64,000 nt of DNA from Dioscorea cayenensis subsp. rotundata (GCF_009730915.1 NC_052489.1:23429916-23493915); one strand, 5' to 3'; shown: positions 10,021 through 23,100, counted from the stretch's first letter. The notes: generated by a model from the letters alone, not told the origin. Program-made: numbers and translations.

Positions 10021-10294
10021 GCACAAGAGCAGGAATATCTAGTTTCTTGGGGTTAGTGGGGTCAAGCACGTGTGCACGTGAGGGTTTGATAGCTTTAAAA
10101 GGGTGACCTGCTCTATGGGTTGTGGGTGGGGCCCAAAAGTGGACCAGCATGTGACCCGCATGTGACGCTGGTGGGGGCGCGTGCTGCGCTCCACGCATCC
10201 TTTCCCTCATGGTGGGGGGACACCTCACTTATAATCTACACACGTGGTGTTTGTGTGACGTGGTCATGCCCTAGTGGATCGATCACCCATGGAT
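10021..10294. other. Promoter-like island without a gene
   Basis: GC-rich stretch between two mobile elements. It holds G-boxes CACGTG at 10067-10072 and 10075-10080, a GTGGGGCCC TCP-type motif near 10126-10134, and an ACACGTGG motif near 10240-10247. No exon or RNA gene is recognisable downstream on either strand. Confidence 0.4.
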
Positions 10295-10930
10295 AAGACC
10301 TGTCAAAATGGACCGGCGGGGCTGGACAGACTGGCCCACGGGCTACCAAAACCCGTCATTTGGAGGGGTGGGACGGGTCAGCCCGCCATTTGGCGGGTTG
10401 GCAAAATGCCAACCCGACACAACTCACCCTGGGTTGGCGGGTTGGACGGACCGGTCCACTAAAAATATGAAATATTTAAAAATTATATATTTTATATATT
10501 GATTATTTTTTTAACAAACCAAAAAATATTTATTAAGACACAAAACATAATATAAAACACATATTTCAAAAAATATTTTACGAGGTTATAATAAATCACA
10601 CAATTAAAAATAATAAAACAAGTAAATAACAACATATCCAAGCAAGTTAACCAACTAACCCAACATTCAAAAATTTCCATCATAATTATTGTGTTATATA
10701 AAGCACCTAAAACATTTATCCTCATTTAATTTTTTTTTAAAAAAAAATTTTTAGTAAATTAAAGGGGCGTGCTAGCCCACCCCGCCCCGTCCCGCCCATA
10801 ACCCTAACCCAAACGGGTTGATCCGTTTTGGCCGGCTTCCAAACGGGCCTACAAAAGGCCAACCCAACCCGTCAATTTTTGTTGGCAGGGCGGGCCGGCC
10901 CGACGGGTTAGGCCCGTTTTGACAGCTCTA
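10295..10930. mobile_element. hAT-like non-autonomous element
   Basis: The left end reads AAGACCTGTCAAAATGGACC and the reverse complement of the right end reads TAGAGCTGTCAAAACGGGCC, a well-known style of hAT MITE terminus. Both ends carry about 150 bases rich in GGCGGG/CCCGCC and GGGTTGG/CCAACCC subterminal motifs around an AT-rich middle. An internal palindrome GTTGGCAAAATGCCAAC lies near 10396-10412. The expected 8-bp duplication is not evident, so one boundary may be off or the flanks have decayed. Confidence 0.68.
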
Positions 10931-11299
10931 AGGCTATCTCTTAATTTTTATTTCAGTCTCTTGAGTTTTAAGAATTGTGAGATAACTTTTGATAAATCCT
11001 TCTTTGCCGCCGCAATCCGTAAAAAGTTTGTTTTCTGAATAATACGAAAAGAACACCTCTAAACTTTACATGTTTGTATATATATTTATTTATGTATATA
11101 CTGTAAAAATAAACTACCAAGAAGCTAACATTTTATATCTTGTTATTAGTTTACAAACTTTGTTCATAAATTAATAGCATATTTAATTTTTTAAATTCAA
11201 TTAGTAAATCAAATGTTTGTATATAATCAATAATGACAAATTTTTGAAAAAAAAAAATTACAATGCAACAACTCACATTAAAAAAAAACACTAAGACTT

Positions 11300-12290
11300 T
11301 TAAGGGAGAGTAGGGCCCAACGGTTTTCAGGTGTTTTGGGTTTGAATCTCTCAGCTCATAAATACATGTCTCTAAGAGAAACAATAGTTACTAAGGGTGA
11401 GAAAAAATTTCGGATCCGATGATCCGATCCGGTATATGAATTTTTTGGGTACCCGATCCGAAAAAAAGGGTCGGGTAACAGATCCGAATTTTTTAGATGA
11501 AAACCGGGTCGGATCCGAGTCGGAAGAAATTAAAAATCGGGTAACCGAATCTGATCTGGTTTTTATTTTTTTAGTATTTTCTTATATATAGGTATATAAT
11601 AATTTTAAATTTTATATCTTCTAAAAAGTAAAAAAGAAAAAAAAATCCAAATCCCTTATATATAAACCCTTTAAGAGTTATATATATATACTAATAAATT
11701 TAAAGTTTACAAAGGCTAAAAGTAAAAAAAAATATTCAAATGTCTAATCTAATAACTTAAAGAGTTATATAGTTATATATATTAATAAATTTAAATTTTA
11801 CATAGATTAAAAGTAAAAAGACAAAAAAATCACAAATCCCTGCCTCCCAGTCCCCAACCGCCATCATCTTGCCTCTTCTCTCTAGTCTCCATCCAAATCT
11901 CTTCTCTTTGTAGCAACCAATGATCATTATTGATGAAACAACTCTGTATTATTTTTGTTATGAATTTTGTTGTGTGGAGAATAATATAAGAGTTTAATGC
12001 TCTTTATAATTTATAAGTTTTTCATATTTGTTTTTTATCTAATGTTATTATATAAAGAAAATCTATAGACTTGATAAAACTTAAATTCGGATCCGGATAT
12101 CCAATATCCGATCCGGTTTAAATCGGGTACCCGATTCTCGGTATCCGGTTTAAACCGTGCCGGATACGGGTCAAGTTTTTGCCGATCCAAAAAATATGAT
12201 CAGGTACCCGGTTTTACTCACCCCTAATAGTTACGCTCCTCTATGTTCTATGGTAGAATGAGATTTATTCCTAAAAAATTATTTAAGTTA
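11300..12290 (+). mobile_element. SINE-like relic, split by the hAT element at 11392-12226
   Basis: Plus-strand sequence at 11312-11352 has a box A-like GGGCCCAACGG and, about 30 bases on, a box B-like GGGTTTGAATCTC. The body is cut at ATAGTTAC by the hAT element and continues at 12235 with GCTCCTCTATG and AGATTTATTCC. A weakly similar body (TCTCTTAGGAGAG, CATCCTCCTG) is found at about 25288-25345. It has no clean A-tail or target duplication. The Pol III reading is an inference. Confidence 0.4.
11392..12226. mobile_element. hAT-type MITE with perfect 8-bp target duplication
   Basis: ATAGTTAC is present exactly at 11384-11391 and 12227-12234. Termini are TAAGGGTGAG on the left and TAGGGGTGAG on the reverse complement of the right end. 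The outer 150 bases on each side are packed with GGATCCG, GATCCGG and GGGTACCCG motifs, the clustered subterminal sites usual in hAT elements, and the core is AT-rich and non-coding. The exact duplication fixes the boundaries. Confidence 0.9.
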
Positions 12291-12892
12291 CCATAATCGG
12301 TAGAATTTTGTTATCTCTTCTGGCAAAGCAAAGATCGATTGATATATAATAATATATATTACCTAGCCTAATTTCAATTAATTTTCATCCACGTACTGAT
12401 AATCATGTTTTTTTTTATTTAATTTGTGTAATTATTTATATTTATCCTTTAATTTGATGCTTTTATGATATATTTTTGCTTGTATTAATTATTGCTGTTT
12501 TTCTTTCCGGAACTTACGATACATAAAATACTTTAGTTCCTTATCACTAGTTATTTTCTCCGTTAGAACCATGTTTATGTCATTCAATACAAGGAATCAA
12601 ACAAAAATAATAAAATAAAATAAAATAAAAAGATTTTGTATGATTAGTTTCATGATTTGGATTTCATCCAAACACAATCATGGTTTCTTCTTCAACACAA
12701 CACCAACACCAACACCAACACCAACAACAACGAAGTTACACAGAAGGAAAAGTAAGCAAGTAATTAATTCTTCTCCCTGGAAAACAAAAGAAACCAATTC
12801 TCAGTTTCTGAAGCAGATGACATATATATATGTCTTTTATGTATCATAAGTTCAGGGGAAAAACACAGATAATGAAACACATAAAATCACAA
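12235..12892. other. 3' flank of the HOTHEAD-like gene
   Basis: AT-rich sequence. An (AAAAT)n tract lies near 12608-12632 and a CACCAA hexamer repeat near 12700-12725. The 3' UTR of the minus-strand gene probably occupies the last 200-300 bases. No separate gene is seen. Confidence 0.5.
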
Positions 12893-15814
12893 TTATTCCT
12901 TTTTCCCAAGCCTCTCACTCATGATTTTCATTCCCATGTACCTGAAAAACATTTGTAAATTTAGTAAGTAAAAGAAAAAAAAAAATTTTAAAAAAAAAAA
13001 GAAAAAGAGAAGAAAACAAGTAAATATATATAAGTATTCTGACCTGCCAAGCATCATAACAGTGGCCTGAGGATTAGTTCCTGGAGAGTAGTTAAGAGTA
13101 GAACCATCAATGATTCTAAGTGCATCAACTCCAAGGACTTTGTAGTCATGGTCAACCACCCGGCCAACATGGCAGCCACCATGGTAATGCCAAATGGTCA
13201 TCACTGTATCCTTACAAAACTGCTCCAATGACTTGGAATCATTGTCATGCCTTGGCCTCAAATTCACTGGAAAGTGCACTGTGATATTGATCAATGCCTC
13301 CACTGATATATAAGGGTATCTAAATTTAGAGAAAGCCTTGGATTCTATCACTTTCTCAATTATCTCCATCCCTTGCACACACCTTCGTAGGTCTTCAGGC
13401 TCTTTGAAGTAGTTAAAGGTGACCAAAGGGTTGTCATAAGGGTTCAAGTTCTTTAACTCAAGGTGTCCCGTTGATACTGGTCCCATGATCTTCTCCAATA
13501 TGAACCCTCCTCTGAAGGCAGACACTTCCAAGCTTTTCATCTGCTCCACTGCTTTCGCAATGGCTTCCGGCGTTCTTTTCCCTGGTGGCACCTTCGATAA
13601 TTGCCCGATCTATATAACACATTATTGTTTGCTGTTACTTCTCAACTTTGTTCATTTGCAACTTTCATCAATATATGTATATCTTACCTGAGGTGAAAAC
13701 ATGCCAAGATTTGGAGTAAAATGAGACGGTTGATCAGAATGACCGGCAAAATTGGAGCCGCTGGCCGCCTCGATGTAGCTATCGAACTCGGTGATACCGA
13801 CAACTTGAATAAGTGAAATCTCAACAGGCAGAGGAGAAGGAATGTAGATGGCATTCATTGGGTTATCAGACATTCCTTGTCCAACCATCGGTTGATCCAA
13901 AAGTACATTAATACCAAAACTTTGTAGGTGTTCCTTCGGACCAATACCACTAAGCATCAACAGTTGAGGGCTTCCAAGAGCTCCCGCCGATACAATAATC
14001 TCATTCTTTGATCCTTTGTTCAAATAAGCTCTATGCATCACTCCAGCCCCATCCCAAAACGCCACTCCATGAGCCATCAATCTTGGTCTTCCTACATATT
14101 TACATTACTTACATCTTACACACTGTCATTATTTTGCAACTAAATTTACTTTATCGATATATATATATATATACCTTTTTGCCGGAACAAAATCTTGGAG
14201 ACAGTAGCATGGAGGAGGACAGTGATCATGGGGGGATTAGCATACTGGAGCAAGTCGGCAGCGGTGTGTCGGAAACCATCCTTGTCAAAGATGGTACCTC
14301 CAATCTTAGTACCATACATATGATCAAAAGTGAAGCCATTGTAAGGGTTCACTCCAACTTCCAATAGTCCATCTTTAACAGCAGATTGCCATTGAAGCAT
14401 GGGTGGCTCAAAAGCCACCACCTTTTCAACCCATTGGTAGGATTCATTCACAAGCCTGCCATCCCAGCCGACTTGCCGAACATAGTCGGGGCTGGCACGG
14501 GTGTAAAAGCCGGCGTTCAAGCAGCTGCCGCCGCCTAGGACACGGGCCCGGGCGCTGATAACGCCATCTTCGGAGATGAAACGCTGAGAAGGGGAGGTGG
14601 GGGAGGTGTCACTTAGAGTGTCGGCGAAATTGCCAAGGTTGGAGATGTTCTTGTTGCCGTAAGGGGCCGGGCCACGCTCGAGGAGGAGCACTCTGGATGT
14701 TTGGGACAAGGTGGCGGCTAATGGGCACCCGGCGGTGCCTCCTCCGATAATTATGTAGTCGTAGTATGATACTGGTGGTGCTTCTGTTGCTGGTTTCATG
14801 AAACTGTAGTTTGGTGCTGTGTATTTTTTATACGTATTTGTATACGTATAACAAGCATTAGAGTATGAGAAAGGAACATGTTTGTATGTTTTATAAATAT
14901 GTTTGTTTATATAATTTAAAAAAATAATGATTTTTTTAATTAAAAGATAATTTAAAAAATTTGATTATTATTAAAGTATTCTATACCATTGTTGAGCCAC
15001 AACCATAACTATTATCTTACATGTTCCTTTGCATGTTCCATTAACAACTTCTTTATAAAGAAGGTGTTTGTCGAATTATTTTTTTTAATACTTTAAATTT
15101 TATTTATAGTTGTTTTGATATGCAAAATCACTGAGACATAAATATGTCGACCATATATAAATTTTAAATATTTTTCAATAAAAACAATATATCAATTAAT
15201 TTATTGAAAAAAACAGTATAAGAAACAAATCCAGATAAGAAATAATAAAATGATATCATGTTTCCAAGATTCTGTTTTTCCTTTTTATTAGAAAAAGGAA
15301 ACTCGTTCTAAAATTTTTGACAGAGAAAGCCAAGTCTTATATGATGAAGAAAGGAAGCTCAGTTCTGAAACTTGCTGTCATTCAACCAAGTTCCCTTCCA
15401 AAGAAACACACACACACACACTCATACATATATGCATAAAAAATTTACTACAATTTAAACTAAGTTTTCGGAGAAAATCACTTCTAATTAGACTTGGTCC
15501 CATTTTCTCAAGCAACTAACTTCTCTTAAAAAGTGTGAGACAAGGAAAGAGGCAGACATATATGCTCTATATATATATATACATAAACACACATATAAGA
15601 AGACAAAGTTACATTCCTAGCTAAATGCTAACTTCTTCAACCACATCCTCTCATTCAGTTAAGTTTTCAGAAAGACCAAAAAAAACAGCAAGAAAGAGTT
15701 AGTTATCTTACGAAGTTCAGCGTGGGATAAACTTAATAAGCAAAGAAATCCAACAAGAAACATAGCATTCCTCCACATTGAACTCTTACTCATCATCATC
15801 ATCATCATCATCAT
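12893..15814 (-). CDS. HTH: HOTHEAD-like GMC oxidoreductase
   Basis: Five coding exons: 15814-15712, 14816-14175, 14091-13688, 13609-13044, 12941-12893. All have GT-AG borders and consistent phase, totalling 587 residues; HOTHEAD is close to this length. Exon 1 is a signal-peptide exon (FLVGFLCLLSLSHA). The FAD-binding Rossmann motif IIIGGGTAGCPLAATLS is at about residues 56-72, followed by GMC signature 1 (GGGSCLNAGFYTRASPDYV), signature 2 (GALGSPQLLMLSGIGP) and, near the C terminus, HYHGG with the catalytic His and PGTNPQATVMMLGR. The family acts in the secretory/extracellular space; Arabidopsis HOTHEAD is needed for cuticle formation and floral organ separation and is proposed to oxidise omega-hydroxy fatty acids. 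Mandelonitrile lyases are relatives, but the similarity here is closer to HOTHEAD. The start is a run of eight ATG codons (15791-15814), so the exact initiator is uncertain. Intron 1 (895 bp) separates the signal peptide from the enzyme body. Confidence 0.9.
15791..15814 (-). repeat. (ATG)8 run at the translation start
   Basis: Eight tandem CAT triplets on the plus strand read as eight in-frame ATG codons on the minus strand at the start of the HOTHEAD-like gene. Any of them can initiate the same frame. The microsatellite can change length without shifting the frame. Confidence 0.85.
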
Positions 15815-17142
15815 CTTCTCCACTGCTTAATGTGCACCAGAGACCATAAACAAGAATATATAGAACAAGAACCAATTAAACAAAGAAATAAAATTGCCTC
15901 AATTGCAGCTCAACTCTCAATATATAAACCTCACACTTTAATGAATTCCAGGAAACACAAAGATGTGCTCCGAAAGATCGCTATATATTAGACTTCAAAC
16001 TCCACCTACCTACTTAATTAGCTTCTAGATTTCATCAGAACCACAAGTTTATGAAGATTAAGCTTTAATCTCACCAGACTCATATAAAGATTAAGGTTCT
16101 TAAACACTTCATGCATGCACTCAGCATGAGAATAACCACCAACCAACCTTGTTGCCTGGATTTAATCCCTTCTCACTTTTGTTGCTCTGCCAACAGTGTC
16201 ACAATCATCCTGGCATGACCAAATCAGTCATGAGTGGGGGACTATTCATTGCTGCACCTAATATCTGTCTTTGCATTTACATTGCAACAGATTAAAATAT
16301 TCTTTGTTCACTGAGTTTTGAACAAGAGAAATTTAATAAGGACTTCCTCTCAGCCTAGATAATGACATCTTGATTGCATATTTTTTGCACCTACTGTATT
16401 TATTAATACACCTAATCTTGTATATTTTTCTTTGTTTTGCATTAATTAATTAAATAAATATCAATGTGAATAATATATATTGTTCTTGATCTTCCGGGAT
16501 GATTACCGGTTAGTTTTTCGGCTGGATCGAGTTCATCGGAATTCATGTCTGTTTGATAGAATATGGCATCAGATAATAGCATCACATATATTAATTTAAC
16601 AAATATATATCTACACCATTACAAAATCCTTGATCATTGAAAACAATTACTAAGTACTAGCAGTAGATAATGAAATTTTAGTGTTAACTCTCCTTCTTAA
16701 TATCTCTAATTTTGGATGTATTAATTCCTCAACCAAATCCTCTGACATTACCTATTAATCAATATATGAGAATAGAAAGCAAGAACTCTGATAAAATCCT
16801 TCTGGCATGCACTGAATGAGGCCTTAAATGGCATCGGTATTTGTTGGGAAAGGTGGTTGGTTTGTTGTATTTTTAGTTGGCCTCTTAAATGGGATGGGAG
16901 AGCCCTTCCTTAACTTTGACAGCTCTCAAAAAGGTCCATAATCATCTCTACAATCTTCTTTTATATATAATTCAATCTCCAGCTGTTAGCTTCTTTGTTT
17001 CGCTTATGACACATTACATTCGATTCCAATTTCAACCAATATCACTTAATATTATCACTCCAATTATTTATAAAAGAAAAGAAAGAAAAATATATATATA
17101 TATACATACAGAACAGTGTGATTTGTATTTTTACTGTACATC
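15815..17142. other. Intergenic: HTH-like promoter and SPX-MFS 3' flank
   Basis: AT-rich. Minus-strand TATA-like stretches near 15855 and 15918 could serve the HOTHEAD-like gene. The end nearest 17142 should hold the 3' UTR of the phosphate transporter gene. No other coding or RNA gene is recognised. Confidence 0.5.
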
Positions 17143-20100
17143 TTAAAAGAGAGTGTTGAATGTAAGCAAGGTAGCAGCAATGGAAGCAATGCAAATAAAC
17201 AGGGAGGGAAGCAAGGTAAGATTGAGGAGTTTTTCTTCTCCCAAGTAGCCAACCATTGTTATAGTTCCATCTGCTACTACTCGAGCCATGGTCCCGGCTT
17301 CGGTCGATAATAATCCACCATTGAAGGTTCCTCGAGCTAGTCGTGACGACATTACACGCGAAAGAAGAGAGAGATTCACCCCTGGATTGATTATTAGTAC
17401 ACCAAACAAAGAAACAATAAGAACATGCATTCTAAAAGTTCTTGCATGATCTAGAACTTCTGATTGTTTATTTACCTTCAAGAACTTCAGCAGATACAAA
17501 TGTTATGAGTGCAGAAGATATGTATTGTGAAACAGAGTATGGGCCTGTCACTCTGAAGCTTAGAATTACACCAACTAATAACATGATTTCTGAAGCTAAT
17601 AATATTTGCCTGCAAATCATCTTTAAGTGATTTTATAGTTAAACAAACTGTGAATTTTGAGAGAGATCATATGGTACATACCTGTCTTCAAAGATATTGG
17701 TCAGGTAGCTTCCTACAATGGCATTAACTGGAAGAACAGTAAGACCAAGGACTGCTAGAAATATTGCAACTGAGCTGGTGGGCCAACTGAAGTAGAATGT
17801 TGTTATGACACTCGATTCAGCAAGCAAGATTTCCATTGCATATTTAAGCATGAAATATATCAACAGTTGAACCTGAAAGAGAGAATGAGAATCCAGGATT
17901 ATAAATATGTCTATTTTTAATGACTGGTTTGAGAATTGCAGACCTTTACAGAGGGTGTGAGCAGCCTGTAAGCTGAAGAAATTGAACTTGCAGGTTCATG
18001 GCACTTGACTGAAGCTTCTTCACTCTCATCATAATCCCGTTCACCTTCTTCATCATCTTTCGCTTCTGAAATCAGCAGAGGTTGTACAATACCATGCTCT
18101 GATTGTTCTGCATTGAGCATAACATGAAGCTCAACACAATTGCTTTGTTTGTAGTCGATGATATATATGATAATCGCTAGACTTTCCCATTTATTCAATA
18201 CATGCACTTCTTCATCTATTGAGCAACAAATCTTTGACGATAACTTTATACAGTAAATCTGAGCAATCTATCTAGTATATATGCTTAACAGACTGTGAAA
18301 GAAAGAAAAAACATACCGACAACACCTGAATCCTGAGGAAAATGATTCTCTTCAAAGTCATGAACTGGTTCTTTGAATGAAATCCACAGCCAAATTAGGT
18401 ATATTAGCCAAGCAACAGCCATAACCCACCCTGGTAAAGTGTTCTTGTTGAATGTCAAATAGTAAATCTTAAATTTAATTTGAAGTAAGCCTGCAAGAGC
18501 AGGACCACAAGCCATTCCAAGAGCACTGGCACTAACAAAACCGGCAGAAGCCTTCATTCGAAGTTTCAGCGGTACACAGTCACTGATATATCGACGGTTT
18601 ACAGCCCTTGCAGAGCCTAACCTGCAGGAGCAGAATGTATATTTAACTGTAAATGATAATCATAAAAATGACTCAAAAAGATCAAATTTTATGCTTTCTC
18701 ACCCACATAGAAGACGACCGATGATCAGAACTGCAATTGAACTAAGATCATAAGCCAAAGCATATAACAAATTGCCCAACAGAAGCATAATACTGCTGAA
18801 TATCAGAGGTTTGAAGTATGACTTGTTTGACCATGCACTGAAGTAAACCGAAGAGAAAACTTGAGCAACAGCCATTGATCCAATAATCACACCACAAACA
18901 GTTGCAGCAGCTCCAAGGCTCAATGAGTAATCATCTGCTGTTGGAACAACAATGTATGTGTTCACCATGTATAAGAAAGTGTTTGCTAAGTTTAAGAGGA
19001 GAGACATAAAATGGTATCTTTGATCATCATCATGATCATCAGTTGCACAAGGTATGTCTTCTTGGACAATTAGAGCATGTTGTCCAAGAAAATGAAGGAA
19101 ACTTGTGGAATGTGTTAGCTTATCTACTGATGCATTTATCAAGTCAATGACAGGGTCCTGCAATGCACAAGCAAACTCTTTGTAAATACAATAAAAGAAA
19201 TCATTAGCCATAAGAGGAAAAAAATGGTAAGAAATATAACTGAAAGAACCTTTAGAATAACAGATGGTTGATCATAAATGGATAATTGGCTTCCTTGATG
19301 ATCTTGAAGAAGTGCAAGATTGCGAGATAAGGCTCCAACAACAGCTCCTATTGCCTGCTCATCCATACAAAAGAAGTTTCATTAGCATCAAAGATCAACA
19401 ATCAGAGGAAAAGTGTTGAGGTTTTCCCCATGAACAGCTTATAATATCTTCTATTTTTGTTATGCTATAGCAATATTTATATTAGGAAGTTTAATATTTG
19501 TTTCCCATATTCAAGAAGGTTGCAGGTAAATAAAAGCATATCAGAAGTTTTCTCAGCTGAAACCTTTTGTATAGTATTAGAGCAATAACATGTTGATCTA
19601 AACGCATGAAAGAAGAATGTTTTGAGACAATCAGGTACCCTTTTTTATTGGAAAAGCAACCAACAAAGTTATGGAGGCAATATAAGATGCAATTTTGAAC
19701 GTATCAGAGGAAACTCTGAATAGTGACAAGGAAGTTTTGGACTAGGACAAGGGTATGGCAAGATGGCTGTAGGCAATAACTATTATCTTGTCTGGGTGAG
19801 CAGCAATGATGTATGCCTAAATCAATCATTCAATCATGAGTCTAGTAGTGCACAACAACAACAAGTTCAACAGTCCTTGGCTTGACTACAGATCAATGCT
19901 CTAGACTTTTAGCTTTCTTATTCCAACTACGAATCAAAATCATAGTAATGAACACCCAGCAAACTTTCCAGGTAAATGCACTTTATTAGGTGATCCTTGG
20001 ATAATAGACAGTGATGCTTTTGATCACATAATTAGGAATAAAAGATTGCTTAAAAATGTTAAATGTGTTTCTTCTTATCCACCTATTAATATACTGGATG

Positions 20101-23100
20101 GCTTTACCCGCAAAGTAGCACGCATTGATACAACACGTCACACCAAAAACTCAACTAAAAAACACAATTTGTATTCTTGGTTTTAAATATAATATTCTTT
20201 CAGTTGCCAGAGCCACAAAAGACCTGAATTGCTCAATAACTTCTTTTCTGATTTTTGACCTTTCAAGACCTACTCCCGGCGATAATTATTAGAACATATA
20301 AGCTTCAAGATAATGTCTAATAGTTGGAAAAAAAATTATGAAATAGAGAGTTGAAGTGTTCTGGTTACTTTTCCAAGATCATTTACCTTTAAAATCCAGG
20401 GGGAATGTGTTTTAACTTCTATCCATATTATAAACTTGATGTCAACTCCGATTATTGAGAATAAGAGTCCTGTGAAGTCTTATTTTACAATTATGATCAT
20501 TTGAAAGTATGTGGTTCCTTTTGTTATGTGCACAATCATGAAAAACAGCAAGATAAATTCATTGATAAAGCACATAAGTGCATTTTTCTGGGATACCCTT
20601 GTGGGCAAAAGGGTTATAAGGTTTATGATTTAGAGAGGAGAAAATTATTTGTGATCTTTTATGAACAGACATTCTCCTTCCAATCAGATTGTCAGCCTCC
20701 TATGACACTGTCTACCACTTCTACATCAGCATTCATAAACCAAACTATTCTCATTTCACTTGACAGTAACCAAATTCATGAAGATCAAACAAAATCAATT
20801 AAAAGTCCTGATATTGAATCTAGTTGTCCAACCTTATCAGATAGACCTATGACCCCTTGTCTCGTGAATGAAGCATTTAATGTCCAATGTTCAAACCCAC
20901 TAGAATTTTTAACCCATATTTCAACTAAATCAACCATGACATGTAAAATCTTACCTATAATTCAAACTTCTTCAACACAACAACTACAAAGGGTTAAATG
21001 CATGTCCATAAAACTTTCTGGTTGCAACTGTGAGCTATTACCATCATTAGCATCAAAGATTTGAATAATTTGAAGTATTTCCTTCATACATATATAGCTC
21101 ATAGTAAAAAGGGTATAGTGCTTAGCCAACTGAAATATACGCTTGATCTCCTTGAAAAGATATCACTTCTAGATGCAAAACCTGACAGTATATGGAGTCA
21201 TGACAAAACTTGGCCATGGTGATAGGTGACTCAATTTTAGATTCTGGCCAATATCACTGACTCATTGGTAGGCTACTTTACTTGGCAATCACTAGGCCTA
21301 ATATAACATATCCAGTGCAGGCCCTAATTTAGTTTATACAAGATTCATGTATCCCTCATTTGAATCTAACGGCTCCTAGATATGTTAAGGCAACACTTAG
21401 ACAAGGTAGTTTTCTTTCCTCCACTAATTTGACCGCACATTGTGATTCAGATAGCTTAAGTACTAGACATTCTCCTAGTGGTTATGTAGTGTTTTTAGGA
21501 CATAGCCAAATTTCTTGGTAGTAGAAGAAATAAAGCACAATCTCTTGTTCTTCAGCTGAAGTAGAATACAAGGCAATAGGCAATGCTAGCAGTGAAGTAT
21601 TATGGCTGCATGCTTTACTTTTTTATCTTAAAGTTTCATTACCAAATGCATGTCACTTATTTGTGATAACCAAGTAGCCCCACATATACACTGAATTCTA
21701 CATTTCATGAGTATATAAACCATATTGAAATTGATTGTCATTTTATTCGTGAGTGATTGTAGATCAATAGAATCATGTCAGAAGTTTTCTAAACTCAAAA
21801 TTTGCTTAAATAGGTGGCTAAAAATTTATTGTTGTAGTTATGTTTCAAGAAATTAAGACTCTTATGAAAAATCAAAATACAAAGATCTCCGAAATGGAAG
21901 CTTACCACATGCTTGAAGATCCCTTGCAGTTGCGAATAAGGATGGTTTGACCGAGTAGAAACATAGTAGTTAGTAAATTTGTAACCAAACCGTTTATCAA
22001 ACTTCTTCAATATCTTACGAATTCCAGTGGCATTTAAGTCAACGAACTTAAGAAGTTTCACTAGATCATGCCCCACGGCTCTATAAGCTTCTTGGAGTTC
22101 ATATGTTCTGGAAATATCTCGTTGCTCTAAAAGAATTCCGTGCACTTCCCCCAATTTCTCCAGCCTAATTGCAAGAAGTCCTTGTTGTTCTAGCATGAAA
22201 AGAACAATCTTCTCTATCTGTAAAAGAGTAAGCAAGTTAAACTACTTAAACTACTCCACTGAGACCAACTTTTAAGCTAGATAGACTTTATTCAAATCAA
22301 TTACTAACTTAGATGAAAACAAAATTAGATGTCAACTTTCTAATGGTTACTCTTGCTCATCACCAATAAAAACCAAGAACCATAATAAATTACTACTTGT
22401 GATTCATGCAGCTATATAGATATATCAATTGAAGAGCAATTAATGGTTGGGAACCAAAGCATATAAAAAATGCAAAAAATGCTATCTTCAAAATCATTTC
22501 GTGATATGATATGAATGAAAACTAATTTGCCCTACAAAACCAATTTTAATTTTTATTTAATAATAAAAAGTTTTAATTTCATTGTATAGATAATTGGGTG
22601 TACTATATTATTCATTTTTGATGATATATTTTATTTTTTGGTTGTATTATATAGAAATCAAATTAATATTAGAGGTCATTAAATTAAGATATGATTCTCT
22701 ATGCCCTCTGTAACATTTAGAAAGTTACCTATAAGATAAAATGTAATTTTTGTATTTATTGTATATGTAATAGAATTTATGTCTCAACTACTAAAATAAA
22801 AACTCTTAGTAATATTATAAATATTTATAGTTCACGGATATTAAACTAGAATGTTGCAGAACTTATAGAGCAAACACTATCATAGGTGGAAAGAGTTATT
22901 CTCTTTACAAAAAGTTACTAATACTTGAAAATATTATTAAATTTTTTTATAAATTATATTATTTTAATATTATTAATCAGTAATATCTATTTAAGGGTTA
23001 TATATGAATATGTTAGATTATATAATGAATACATGAAGATTTGTAACCATCTGAGAATATTGCCTTTTGTTTAATATAGTAAGGAAACAGACATATAAAT

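Noticed and set aside
10274-10502. Two short plus-strand ORFs rich in Trp and Gly
   Set aside because: They fall on the left arm of the hAT-like element and come from repeated GGCGGG/TTGG motifs.
16889-17146. 85-residue plus-strand ORF
   Set aside because: AT-rich, no domain, and it overlaps the 3' flank of SPX-MFS.
20501-21064. 187-residue ORF as a host gene
   Set aside because: Its first 60 residues are copia integrase, and the rest is retroelement linker. It is part of the dead element in the intron.
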